In this document: piece by piece, positions 49,440 to 57,746 of the stretch
Layout of the letters: every line of letters begins with the position of its first letter
How positions within the stretch are numbered: the first letter of the stretch is position 1
Assembly (NCBI GenBank): GCA_965224435.1
Contig: OZ245048.1
Coordinates: forward strand, 1,550,001 to 1,614,000
Reading direction: 5' to 3'
Length of the DNA: 64,000 nt
Source: JAJRQY01 sp965224435
GTDB lineage: Bacteria; Actinomycetota; Acidimicrobiia; Acidimicrobiales; SZUA-35
Program-made: the position numbers and the translations under genes
The notes under the pieces: model-generated
Database searches by the model: none
What the model was told of the DNA's origin: nothing
The model's input: the letters and a program-made list of their open reading frames with translations, nothing else

Positions 49440-50338
49440 GCGAACGAGGAGAAGCTGACCCCAATGAGCCAGGAGTGGCGACGGGGGACGAGCCCGTCTT
49501 TCGCTCCGGTTTCGTCACCCTGTTTGGTCGACCAAATGTTGGAAAGTCGACTCTTCTCAACAAGCTGATCGGTAAGAAGATTTCCATCACCTCGGATAAG
49601 GCGCAAACAACACGTCATCAGATCCGAGGGGTGCGAACAACGGACACTTCCCAGGTTGTCTTCGTTGATACTCCAGGTGTCGGCAAACCCCGAACCGCCT
49701 TAAACAAGAAGCTCAATGCCACCGCGGCTGATGCCAGCTCCGGTGTTGACATTGTCTGTTTCGTCGTTGACGGCCGAAGCGGCTACGGCCGAGGCGATGA
49801 GTTCCTAGCCAAGAATCTTCACCCGGCGAGCACCATCGTGGTGGTGAACAAGTGTGACGGTCTTGATCACAAGCGAATAGCTGAGCAACTCATGAAGACC
49901 AGCCCGCTGGATGCGTCTGCCTATTTCCCCGTCTCGGCCCAGACTGGAAAGGGTGTGCCCGCCCTGCTGGAACATCTTGTTGGCCGGATGCCCGTGGGTC
50001 CGCATTGGTACCCCGACGATCAGGTGACCGATACTCCCGAGCCGCAATGGGTGGCCGAACTGGTGCGGGAGCAACTTCTTCGGGTGACTCGCGATGAGGT
50101 GCCGCATTCGGTGGCGACCAGAGTCACCGAATGGGAGTGGCCAAGAATCCGAGTTGAGATCCTGGTTGAGCGTGACTCTCAAAAGGGAATCGTGATCGGT
50201 ACCGGTGGATCAGCCCTCAAAGAGGTCGGCATTCGGGCTCGCAGTCAGCTGCCAAAGGAAGTCTTCCTCGACCTCTTTGTCACCGTGGACAAGAACTGGC
50301 AGCACGATCCTGATTCGGTTGCGCGACTCGGCTACTAG
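49436..50338 (+). CDS. era: GTPase Era
   Basis: Era is an essential GTPase that binds the 3' end of 16S rRNA and checks 30S maturation. The 300-residue product has G1 GRPNVGKS at 31-38, G3 DTPGVGKP, G4 VNKCDG, and the C-terminal KH domain with EILVERDSQKGIVIGTGGSALKEVG. An acidic 20-residue arm precedes the G domain. The start overlaps the CNNM stop (ATGA). It converges on the DinG-type helicase gene with only 20 bases between stops and no terminator hairpin. Confidence 0.97.
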   Translation: MSERGEADPNEPGVATGDEPVFRSGFVTLFGRPNVGKSTLLNKLIGKKISITSDKAQTTRHQIRGVRTTDTSQVVFVDTPGVGKPRTALNKKLNATAADASSGVDIVCFVVDGRSGYGRGDEFLAKNLHPASTIVVVNKCDGLDHKRIAEQLMKTSPLDASAYFPVSAQTGKGVPALLEHLVGRMPVGPHWYPDDQVTDTPEPQWVAELVREQLLRVTRDEVPHSVATRVTEWEWPRIRVEILVERDSQKGIVIGTGGSALKEVGIRARSQLPKEVFLDLFVTVDKNWQHDPDSVARLGY

Positions 50339-50358
50339 AAACTATTGGAAACCAACGA

Positions 50359-52242
50359 CTACTCGGATCCCGCCTCGTCCAGGGAGCGAAGGAACTCCAG
50401 GACCTCTTCCTGATCTTTTGTTCGTCGTAGCGGTGGCAAGGCGTTGATCAAGTCCCACCGGTACGCCCGCTTGGTGGCGAATCTGGTGTCCAGCACGGCC
50501 ACTACGCCGCGGTCGTCCTTACGTCGAACGAGTCGACCAGCGGCCTGAGCAAGCAAGGTCTGAGCCCTCGGTAGATCAATGGTCCGAAATGCAGCAGACC
50601 CAGCCTGGTCGCGACGAGCCTGCATCACTGGCTCGTCAGGGCGAGGAAACGGCAGCCGGTCGATGGTGACCAGGGTGAGCGTGTCTCCGGGCAAATCGAC
50701 ACCCTGCCAGAATGACAGGGTTGCCAACAGCACCGAAGAAGTGTCCGCCTTGAAGGCCTCAATCAGCGCTGGCTTTGGCTTTTCCCCCTGCATGAGTACG
50801 GGGAAGTCCAACTCCTCACGAAGTTGCTCTGTTGCCTCGCGCATGGCGGAGGCGCTGGTGAACAGGCCGAGTGTTCGTCCACCTGCGGCATTGATGAGGG
50901 TGACCATTTCGTCCCGAACAGCTTGTCTGGCCAGTGGGTCGCGAGGCTCAGGAAGGTGGAGGGGGCAATACAGCAAGCCAAGCTCGGCGAAGTCAAACGG
51001 AGAGCCAACCCGAAGGATCTCCGTTGGCGCTTCTAGTCCGAGCTGGGAGACCAGTCCGCTGGGAAGTGTTGCGCTGGTGAGAACCACAGCTCGCTCGCCC
51101 CAGAGGCGATCCTCCAGAATGTCTCCAACATCGATCGGAGTACGTCGAAGAATGGGCGAGCTCTCCGACCCATCTACCCAGACAACATCACTATCAGAGG
51201 CCTCGATGAGGTGGTCGATTCCGATTGCGATGGAGGTAGCGCCGACTTGAGCGCGTTCGACCTTGGCCGCAGTGTCAGACCCGGCGGGCGGTTTCGCCTT
51301 CTTCAGACTGTTGATGACTCGATCGGACCGATCACGGGCGTTGGTGAGAACTGAGACCAGATCCGTTGTGAACTCCACAACGGAGCCAACACTGTCTCGC
51401 AGTAGATTGTCCAAATCGATAGCAGAACGATCGAGGCCGAGGGCTATTTCGTCTTCGGCGAGCACCGCACGAACCTTTCGGCCCAGCGAACGGAGTCGAC
51501 TTCCACTGAGTTCGGTTCCACAGGTCGCCCCGAGAACCTCGGGCAGGTGATGGGCTTCGTCGAAGACGACGATGTCATGGTCCGGGAGTAGGGCCCCGTC
51601 TGAGGCTAGGTTCAGCCCGTAGTAGTGGTGGTTGGTGACAATAATGTCGGCCTGGGTGGCGATGGTTCGTGCGCGTTCCGAGAAGCAGCCATCCCCCGAA
51701 GGGCAGCGGGCCGCCCCGGGACATTCGTCAGCGCCAACGCTGACTGCTCGCCAAACGTCAGTTGGTGGGCTTGGATCCAGCTCTTCCTTGTCTCCGGATG
51801 TAGTCGATTCGGCCCATTTCTTGACCCGATCCAGCTCTGGTCCAGGGGCCTTTCCTGCCAACAATTGCAGTTGTTCTTGATGGCTGGAGCGTTCCAATTC
51901 GACTAGGCGCTGCAGACAGACGTAGTTTGCTCGACCCTTGAGGATGGCCGAGCTGACTTCGACGTCCAAACCAGAAGCTACGAGTGGGATGTCATGATCG
52001 ACCACTTGGCCCTGTAACGCAATGGTTGCGGTTGCTATGACGGCTCGCTTGTCGGCGGCGATGATCGGAACGAGGTACGCAAATGACTTTCCGGTTCCAG
52101 TACCGGCCTCGACCAAGAGCACCGAATTATCGGTGATAGTTTCGGCTACGGCCTCGGCCATCTCGCGCTGTCCGGGACGCTCCTCACCCCCAGTGGGGAG
52201 TTGATGGGCGACCCTACCTAACTGGGTATGTATGCTAACCAC
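50359..52242 (-). CDS. dinG: DinG/YoaA-type iron-sulfur DNA helicase
   Basis: This 627-residue superfamily 2 helicase of the XPD/DinG group unwinds DNA, including R-loops or damaged forks. Walker A is GTGTGKS at 47-53 and the helicase box is VVFDEAHHL. Four cysteines (108, 173, 179, 185) fit the 4Fe-4S cluster of XPD-like helicases. The C-terminal part has the SF2 motif VDLPGDTLTLVTIDRLPFP and QAAGRLVRRKDD. No N-terminal exonuclease domain is present, so it is the DinG/YoaA short form. GTG 52242 follows a TAGAAT box by seven bases. Confidence 0.92.
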   Translation of the reverse strand: MVSIHTQLGRVAHQLPTGGEERPGQREMAEAVAETITDNSVLLVEAGTGTGKSFAYLVPIIAADKRAVIATATIALQGQVVDHDIPLVASGLDVEVSSAILKGRANYVCLQRLVELERSSHQEQLQLLAGKAPGPELDRVKKWAESTTSGDKEELDPSPPTDVWRAVSVGADECPGAARCPSGDGCFSERARTIATQADIIVTNHHYYGLNLASDGALLPDHDIVVFDEAHHLPEVLGATCGTELSGSRLRSLGRKVRAVLAEDEIALGLDRSAIDLDNLLRDSVGSVVEFTTDLVSVLTNARDRSDRVINSLKKAKPPAGSDTAAKVERAQVGATSIAIGIDHLIEASDSDVVWVDGSESSPILRRTPIDVGDILEDRLWGERAVVLTSATLPSGLVSQLGLEAPTEILRVGSPFDFAELGLLYCPLHLPEPRDPLARQAVRDEMVTLINAAGGRTLGLFTSASAMREATEQLREELDFPVLMQGEKPKPALIEAFKADTSSVLLATLSFWQGVDLPGDTLTLVTIDRLPFPRPDEPVMQARRDQAGSAAFRTIDLPRAQTLLAQAAGRLVRRKDDRGVVAVLDTRFATKRAYRWDLINALPPLRRTKDQEEVLEFLRSLDEAGSE

Positions 52243-52249
52243 CGGCCAG

Positions 52250-52255
52250 ATTCTA
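52250..52255 (-). promoter_or_regulatory. -10 box (TAGAAT) of dinG-like gene
   Basis: On the minus strand TAGAAT lies seven bases before GTG 52242, with no Shine-Dalgarno. Confidence 0.5.
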
Positions 52256-52339
52256 GAGACTACTGTACGGACTTAGACCTTGGTGATGCCGAAAGGTTGA
52301 GGACGTATCCCCTTGATAGATGAAACGAACCTAAGCAGC

Positions 52340-53422
52340 ATGGATAGTCATGACGACGATCTCGACGAAGCAGGGCTCTCCTTGTTCGGCGACGATTTTG
52401 TGCGTCAGGGTGTAGGCCGCGACTACATCCTTGATCTGCGCGAAAAGAAGGAGGCAGAGGCAACGTCTGCTGAAGACGCCTCCGCCGTAGCCGCAGATGC
52501 TGCTAGCACCGAAGTTTCTAGCACGGATGATCAGGAGATCATCGAAGAGGAGTTGGTCCCAGCAGGTCTCAGTCTCTTTGACCGAGATCCTGGCGAGATA
52601 GCTCATCCTGCTGCTGGCGAAGCGAGTGTTGGTTCCGCAGCGAGTGCTGATGAGTTAGCGAGTGCTGATGAGTTAGCGAGTGCTGATGAGTTAGCGAGTG
52701 CTGATGAGTCAGAGAAGATCAGCCTCGACCTGAGCAAGATTTTTGCTGGCAGCTCGGTCCTGGCCGAAACAGACCCGGTGATCGAGTCAGCAGCACCCAT
52801 CTTCGGTAGTCACAAGACCTTGAATCTTGGCGATCGGGACCAGTCAATCTTTAGCAAAGGTGGCCCAGCGAAGACTGGATCGACTATCGCTTTTGTGCCA
52901 GCTGAAGAAGTAGCCGAACCGGCTTGGTGGCACCTTCCAGCCATGGCCTTGGTGAGCCTGCTGGCTGTTGGCTTTGTGGGTTTCCAACTCTTGAATCTGT
53001 TTAGTTCTCCCGATGGCGGCAATGACCTCGCCACCGTCAATGCACCACCAACAACGGCACTGTCCTCGACGACCGTGTCGGAGCTGCCGACGAGCTTGGC
53101 GCCAGCCACCCAAGCTCCAACAACCGCAGCGCCAACTACCGAGGCTCCGGCAACGACAGAGGTGCCGACTGTCCCGACGTCTGCAGCAGCAACCGCTGCG
53201 CCAACCACTCGCCGACCGCCGACCACCCGACGGCCAGCGACTACTACCAAACCAGCGACGACGGCCAAGCCAACAACGACTGTTGCCCCAACGACTGAGG
53301 CTCCGGTAACAACAACGGTTGCTACCGTGGCGCCAACCACAGCACCTCCTCCGACCTTTGGCACAACGGCCCCAACAACAGCGGCAGCTCAGACAACCGA
53401 GGTTGCGGCGGTTGAGGAATAG
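52340..53422 (+). CDS. Unknown single-pass membrane protein with Thr/Pro-rich exported tail
   Basis: I do not recognise a family for this 360-residue protein. Residues 1-190 are acidic and cytoplasmic, containing four repeats of LASADE (18-bp DNA repeats) and the motif GLSLF twice. One membrane helix follows (about 197-220, MALVSLLAVGFVGFQLL). The remaining about 140 residues are almost only Thr, Pro and Ala in APTTEAP-like units, a mucin-like exported stalk that may be O-mannosylated. ATG 52340 is preferred over TTG 52313. It lies between dinG and uppS and diverges from dinG. It could be a surface spacer or adhesion protein. Confidence 0.7.
   Translation: MDSHDDDLDEAGLSLFGDDFVRQGVGRDYILDLREKKEAEATSAEDASAVAADAASTEVSSTDDQEIIEEELVPAGLSLFDRDPGEIAHPAAGEASVGSAASADELASADELASADELASADESEKISLDLSKIFAGSSVLAETDPVIESAAPIFGSHKTLNLGDRDQSIFSKGGPAKTGSTIAFVPAEEVAEPAWWHLPAMALVSLLAVGFVGFQLLNLFSSPDGGNDLATVNAPPTTALSSTTVSELPTSLAPATQAPTTAAPTTEAPATTEVPTVPTSAAATAAPTTRRPPTTRRPATTTKPATTAKPTTTVAPTTEAPVTTTVATVAPTTAPPPTFGTTAPTTAAAQTTEVAAVEE
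52640..52711 (+). repeat. Four 18-bp tandem repeats in membrane-protein gene
   Basis: GCGAGTGCTGATGAGTTA occurs at 52640, 52658, 52676 and 52694 (last copy with one change). In frame, it gives ASADEL repeats. Confidence 0.97.
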
Positions 53423-53461
53423 GTTTCGCCTCATTGTCGCCCTTGCGGTAACCGGCTCGGG

Positions 53462-53467
53462 TACGGT
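53462..53467 (+). promoter_or_regulatory. -10 box (TACGGT) of uppS-recO
   Basis: TACGGT lies eight bases before the uppS ATG at 53476. No -35 at normal spacing and no Shine-Dalgarno were found. Confidence 0.4.
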
Positions 53468-53475
53468 TTCCATCA

Positions 53476-54192
53476 ATGGAAACGACAGGAATTGATCAAA
53501 CCCTCATCCCATCTCATGTCGCTTGCGTCATGGATGGAAACGGTCGCTGGGCTCAGCGGCGGGGTTTGAAGCGTACCGACGGTCACAGTGCGGGCGAAGA
53601 GGCCTTACTTGACGCTATCTATGGTGCGCTCGAGCTTGGAATCTCCTGGCTGACGGTCTACGCGTTTTCAACCGAGAACTGGCGCCGTCCAACCGATGAA
53701 GTCCGGTTCTTGATGGGCTTCAACGAGTCTTTACTTGTCCGTCGTCGTGACGAGCTGCACGAGCTTGGAGTGCGGATCCGGTTTATCGGCAGGCGTGATT
53801 GGCGGGTGCCAAAGCGGCTGCTGAGGCAGATGGATCGATCGGTTGAACTCACCAAAGACAACACCAAGCTCACCTTGACGATTGCCTTCAACTATGGCGG
53901 GCGGGCTGAATTGGTGGACGCGGTGAAGCAGCTGGTTGAAGACGGAGCAAAGATCACGGAGAAGGCAATTGCTGAGCGACTCTGCGATCCCGAAATGCCC
54001 GAAGTAGACCTCTGGATACGGACTTCGGGCGAGCATCGCATTTCAAACTTCTTGATCTGGCAAGCGGCCTACGCCGAGCTGGTATTTGTCGAGACCCTTT
54101 GGCCAGACTTCCGGCGAGAGCATCTGGCTGAAGCAGTCTTGGAGTTTCAGCGGCGCGACCGTCGTTTTGGCGGGCTGAAGAACGACTCGTGA
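53476..54192 (+). CDS. uppS: Isoprenyl transferase (undecaprenyl diphosphate synthase type)
   Basis: UppS makes the long-chain polyprenyl diphosphate carrier for cell-wall synthesis by cis-condensation of isopentenyl units. The 238 residues have VMDGNGRWA with catalytic Asp20, GHSAGEEAL, VYAFSTENWRRP and the C-terminal substrate motif DLWIRTSGEHRISNFLIWQAAYAEL, all diagnostic of the family. Whether the product is C50 or C55 cannot be judged from sequence alone. It overlaps recO by four bases (GTGA). uppS and recO next to era is the typical actinobacterial neighbourhood, here interrupted by dinG and a membrane-protein gene. Confidence 0.96.
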   Translation: METTGIDQTLIPSHVACVMDGNGRWAQRRGLKRTDGHSAGEEALLDAIYGALELGISWLTVYAFSTENWRRPTDEVRFLMGFNESLLVRRRDELHELGVRIRFIGRRDWRVPKRLLRQMDRSVELTKDNTKLTLTIAFNYGGRAELVDAVKQLVEDGAKITEKAIAERLCDPEMPEVDLWIRTSGEHRISNFLIWQAAYAELVFVETLWPDFRREHLAEAVLEFQRRDRRFGGLKNDS

Positions 54193-54917
54193 CCCTTTAC
54201 CGCGAGGACGCTGTTGTTCTCCGCAGCTTCAAGCTGGCCGAAGCTGACCGCATTGTCGTGCTCTATGGGCGTACCCGGGGCAAGATCCGTGCGGTAGCCA
54301 AGGGGATTCGCCGAACAAAGAGCAAGTTTGGCGCGCGACTGGAGCCAGCAACCGTGGTGCACGCCCAGTTTTATGAGGGTCGCAACCTGGACATCGTGAC
54401 CCAGGTCGAAACGTCGCGGATTCATCCGACATTTCGCTCCGACCTTGCTCGCTACAGTCGAGCGGCAATCCTGCTGGAGGCAGTCGACATGGCCAGCGAA
54501 GAAGCAGAGCCGTCTCCTGCCTTGTACAAGCTCTTGGTTGGCGCTCTAGGAGAGCTTGACCGTGCCGGTAACCCGTTGATTGTTCCAGCCTTTGTATCGA
54601 AGCTCTTGAAGCTGGAAGGAGTGCAACCAATGCTTGAGCATTGTGTGCACTGCTCAAGCACGACCGGCTTGGTTGCCATTGATCTGTCACGAGGAGGGAT
54701 TCTTTGCGACAACTGTCGGTCAGGTGGGTTCATGAGCGAGGATGCCCGGATAGCGATGCAACACGTCTTTGACGGCCATGTTCGCCATGTCCTGGAGACA
54801 ACACCTGAACATGTCGCTGATGAGCTGGAGAGCCTGGCCGCAGTGATGCTGGACCAGCACTTGGAGCGACGCCTGCGGTCACCGAAGGTACTTCACCAAC
54901 ACCTGCAATCTGACTAG
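54189..54917 (+). CDS. recO: DNA repair protein RecO
   Basis: RecO helps RecF and RecR load RecA at gapped DNA. The 242-residue product has the N-terminal OB fold (YREDAVVLRSFKLAEADRIVVLYGRTRGKIRAVAKGIRRTKSKFGARLEP) and a helical C-terminal domain with a CxxC...CxxC zinc site (CVHCSSTTG, LCDNC). The GTG start overlaps the uppS stop. It ends three bases before the stop of a convergent gene. Confidence 0.95.
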   Translation: MTLYREDAVVLRSFKLAEADRIVVLYGRTRGKIRAVAKGIRRTKSKFGARLEPATVVHAQFYEGRNLDIVTQVETSRIHPTFRSDLARYSRAAILLEAVDMASEEAEPSPALYKLLVGALGELDRAGNPLIVPAFVSKLLKLEGVQPMLEHCVHCSSTTGLVAIDLSRGGILCDNCRSGGFMSEDARIAMQHVFDGHVRHVLETTPEHVADELESLAAVMLDQHLERRLRSPKVLHQHLQSD

Positions 54918-54920
54918 ACG

Positions 54921-56288
54921 CTAGGAGAGTGGGATCCAGACATTAGCTTCCACATCGTGGCGAATCCATTGGCCGTGGGCCTGATCCCAGTAGATCCAGG
55001 CCTGCCAGTCTTCATTCCAGCTTGGGGTTGTTGATGCTGACGGTTCGTCGTCAACCTCAGTTGCTTGGGGTGGAGTATTGCTAGCGAAGGACTGATCCGC
55101 CTCGGTGGAATCATCGCTGAGCGAGTCCGAAATGGTGAACTCGTTCAGATCGGCATCGACCAGTTGCTCAGCCTCCGCTGACTGATCTGTTTCCGGGGAC
55201 CAGACAGGAGCGGGCTCAGCCGTCGGAGGATCCCATTTGACTGCCCTGTGTAGAGGAGGAGGTGGGAGCGGCTGAGACTCCTCGTCATCGCCGCTCGTGA
55301 TTGCCGGTTCGGACAGGGTGCTGTGGACGGGTTCGCGAAAGCCGAGATCGGGCAGCTCGGCGTTCGGATTCTCAACCACAGACTCAGGTACGGACTCAAG
55401 TGATGTGTCAGCATTCGCTACCTGGTCGGGAAGGGTGGCATCACCGGTAGTAGCAGCACCAAGATCTATTGGCTGCTTTGGCCAAAGAGTAGGAAGATCT
55501 TCGCTCACTTCCATACCCAGAAGGCCGCCCGCCTCAACGTCAAGTGGATGGTGATCAAGTGGATGGTCATCAAGCGGAATGGTGGTTCCTGCCGTGAAGT
55601 TTGTGAAGGGCTCACTGGCCGAGACACCAGGCGCCGCGTCCAGGGGCAGCACATCGATCGGCAAGAGATCCTCTGTCGACCCGACCTGCTGGTCGCCGAG
55701 ATCAATATCGAACTCGTTTGGGATCAGCTCATCCGCTTGAGCTAGGTGCTCGGACTTGGTGCTCGCATCTTCGGTGGAGACCGGAATAGCACTGGCCCCA
55801 GCATTGGTCTCGGAGAGGCGATCATTGAGGTCGATGATGTTGGTTTCGGAATCGTCGCCGCTCGTGCGGCGATCCAGCTGACCGCCGTCAACGCCAGTAT
55901 CTGTCGACTTCTTCTTTGAGCGAATTCTGAAAATCTTCTTCCCGATTGTTGATCGAATCACAGCCGGAATGAGGAGGAACACAAGTGCTGCGGCTCCAAT
56001 TCCAACCAGACCAACCGTGAGGAGAGAGTCACGAGTCCAGACATATTCGGTGTTACCAACCTTTTGCATACGGTTCCAAGAATCCTGGGCGATATCGTTA
56101 CGACGAGCTTGATCTACGGTACTCCAGGTTGGGAGCTGAGAGCCGGACTCAACCTGGTCCGGAATGAACTTCTCAGCCTTGGCCCAAGCGGCCAATGCCG
56201 TGATGCTTACAACCGTTCCAACATCGATGGATAAGGCACCAAGACGCCGAGACATCACCTGGTTCGTTGAGCGGTCAGACATTGCCAT
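54921..56288 (-). CDS. RDD-like membrane protein with long acidic linker and Trp-rich tail
   Basis: This 455-residue protein begins with an RDD-like membrane domain: RRLGALSIDVG in helix 1 and PAVIRSTIGKKIFRIR after helix 2, matching the Arg-Asp and GKK patterns of RDD proteins. A 260-residue acidic, disordered linker follows, with a triplicated 15-bp unit (DHPLDHHPLD near 55540-55570), and then a short C-terminal module with five tryptophans (SWNEDWQAWIYWDQAHGQWIRHD), reminiscent of small Trp-repeat domains such as DUF2510. Role unknown. The second ATG (56282) is an equally good start. It is divergent from glyS and converges on recO. Confidence 0.65.
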   Translation of the reverse strand: MAMSDRSTNQVMSRRLGALSIDVGTVVSITALAAWAKAEKFIPDQVESGSQLPTWSTVDQARRNDIAQDSWNRMQKVGNTEYVWTRDSLLTVGLVGIGAAALVFLLIPAVIRSTIGKKIFRIRSKKKSTDTGVDGGQLDRRTSGDDSETNIIDLNDRLSETNAGASAIPVSTEDASTKSEHLAQADELIPNEFDIDLGDQQVGSTEDLLPIDVLPLDAAPGVSASEPFTNFTAGTTIPLDDHPLDHHPLDVEAGGLLGMEVSEDLPTLWPKQPIDLGAATTGDATLPDQVANADTSLESVPESVVENPNAELPDLGFREPVHSTLSEPAITSGDDEESQPLPPPPLHRAVKWDPPTAEPAPVWSPETDQSAEAEQLVDADLNEFTISDSLSDDSTEADQSFASNTPPQATEVDDEPSASTTPSWNEDWQAWIYWDQAHGQWIRHDVEANVWIPLS

Positions 56289-56379
56289 ATTGTGTCTCTA
56301 AAATGTGCGCAGGGTGGGGACCATCGCCGAGCTTTGGTATCGGCATCGAAAAGAGAGCCGTGTCCGTCGCGCTGTCAGT

Positions 56380-56385
56380 TACGCT
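56380..56385 (+). promoter_or_regulatory. -10 box (TACGCT) of glyS
   Basis: TACGCT lies eight bases before ATG 56394, with no Shine-Dalgarno. It supports that start over an upstream in-frame ATG at 56292. Confidence 0.45.
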
Positions 56386-56393
56386 GCCCAACC

Positions 56394-57713
56394 ATGAATA
56401 CGCCAGATGCCGGGTTGTTCGACAAGATCGTGAATCTTTCCAAGCGTCGAGGGATCGTGTATCCCTCGGCGGAGATCTATGGAGGGTTCCGCTCCACCTA
56501 TGATTACGGGCCGATTGGTGTCCTGATTCTGCGCAATGTGAAGGAAGCCTGGTGGCGCTCCATGGTGCAAAGGCGTCAAGATGTCGTAGGTCTCGATGCC
56601 TCGATTCTCTCACCGCCAGCGATCTGGGAGGCTTCGGGTCACCTCAGCAACTTCACTGATCCGCTGGTTGACTGTCGCAACTGTGGTGCACGGCATCGTC
56701 AGGACAAATTGGACAAGCCTGATCAGTGTCCGACCTGCGGCATGTCTGACCAGTTCACCGAACCCCGCAATTTCAATCTCATGTTCAAGACAACGGCAGG
56801 GCCCGTTGAGGGTGCTGGCGCCGAGGTGTTCTTGCGCCCCGAGACCGCCCAGGGCATGTTCATCAACTACGCCAACGTGCAATACACCAGTCGGAAGAAG
56901 CCGCCCTTCGGCATCGCCCAGATTGGTAAGAGCTTCCGCAACGAGATCACTCCCGGCAACTTCGTCTTCCGAACCCGAGAGTTTGAGCAGATGGAGATGG
57001 AGTACTTCGTCGCTCCTGAAGAGGCAGACAAATGGTATGAGTATTGGTGTGAGACCCGCTTCCAGTGGTACATCGATCACGGCATTCCTGCAGACCAACT
57101 TCGATTGAGGGCTCACGAAGAAGACGAGTTGAGCCACTATTCCTCAGCTACCGCGGACGTCGAATTCATGTTCCCCTGGGGATGGGACGAGCTTGAGGGC
57201 ATTGCCAATCGCGGTGACTATGACCTCACCCAGCATGCCAATAGCTCTGGCGCCAAGCTGGAGTACTACGACCAGGTATCGAAGGAACGCTATACCCCCC
57301 ACGTCATTGAGCCAGCAGCCGGCGCGACGAGGACGATGATGGCTTTCTTGATGGCGGCCTATGACGAAGAACAGGTCAATGACGAGACTCGTACTGTCCT
57401 TCGCCTTCATCACACCATTGCCCCGTACAAGGTTGCAGTGCTGCCACTTTCGAAGAAGCCTGAGCTTTCGGTGCCGGCGATGGAGCTGGCCAATGAGCTT
57501 TCGGGAAGCTGGATGTGTGACTATGACCAAACTCAGGCCATTGGCAAGCGCTACCGCAGGCAAGACGAGATCGGCACACCGTTCTGTGTCACCTATGACT
57601 TCGACACCCTAGAGGATCAGGCCGTGACGATTCGAGAACGCGACTCAATGGAACAGGTGCGCATCCCGCTGGCCGATGTCCGCAGCTGGCTGAGCGAGCG
57701 CCTCGTTCCCTAG
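56394..57713 (+). CDS. glyS: Glycyl-tRNA synthetase (single-chain type)
   Basis: This class II, alpha2-type GlyRS charges tRNA-Gly. The 439-residue product has the start FDKIVNLSKRRGIVYPSAEIYGG, motif 2 region RPETAQGMFINYANV and FGIAQIGKSFRNEITPGNFVFRTREFEQMEMEYF, a zinc-type CRNCGARHRQDKLDKPDQCPTCG insert, motif 3 VIEPAAGATRTMMAFL, and an anticodon-binding domain. The upstream in-frame start (56292) would add 34 residues with no family match. In actinobacteria glyS is often near dnaG, as here. Confidence 0.96.
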   Translation: MNTPDAGLFDKIVNLSKRRGIVYPSAEIYGGFRSTYDYGPIGVLILRNVKEAWWRSMVQRRQDVVGLDASILSPPAIWEASGHLSNFTDPLVDCRNCGARHRQDKLDKPDQCPTCGMSDQFTEPRNFNLMFKTTAGPVEGAGAEVFLRPETAQGMFINYANVQYTSRKKPPFGIAQIGKSFRNEITPGNFVFRTREFEQMEMEYFVAPEEADKWYEYWCETRFQWYIDHGIPADQLRLRAHEEDELSHYSSATADVEFMFPWGWDELEGIANRGDYDLTQHANSSGAKLEYYDQVSKERYTPHVIEPAAGATRTMMAFLMAAYDEEQVNDETRTVLRLHHTIAPYKVAVLPLSKKPELSVPAMELANELSGSWMCDYDQTQAIGKRYRRQDEIGTPFCVTYDFDTLEDQAVTIRERDSMEQVRIPLADVRSWLSERLVP

Positions 57714-57733
57714 CAGGGTCTAGGCGAAGCGGT

Positions 57734-57739
57734 TACTGT
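57734..57739 (+). promoter_or_regulatory. -10 box (TACTGT) of PPDK-like gene
   Basis: TACTGT lies seven bases before ATG 57747 and overlaps the alternative GTG at 57738, favouring the ATG as start. Confidence 0.4.
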
Positions 57740-57746
57740 GCCGCAG

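Noticed and set aside
52810..53476. Minus-strand frames with Val/Gly- or Arg/Cys-rich repeats
   Set aside because: These are complements of the Thr/Pro/Ala codon repeat in the membrane protein gene, not genes.
56292..56393. Earlier start for glycyl-tRNA synthetase
   Set aside because: The added residues do not resemble GlyRS. ATG 56394 follows a -10 box and gives the usual N terminus.
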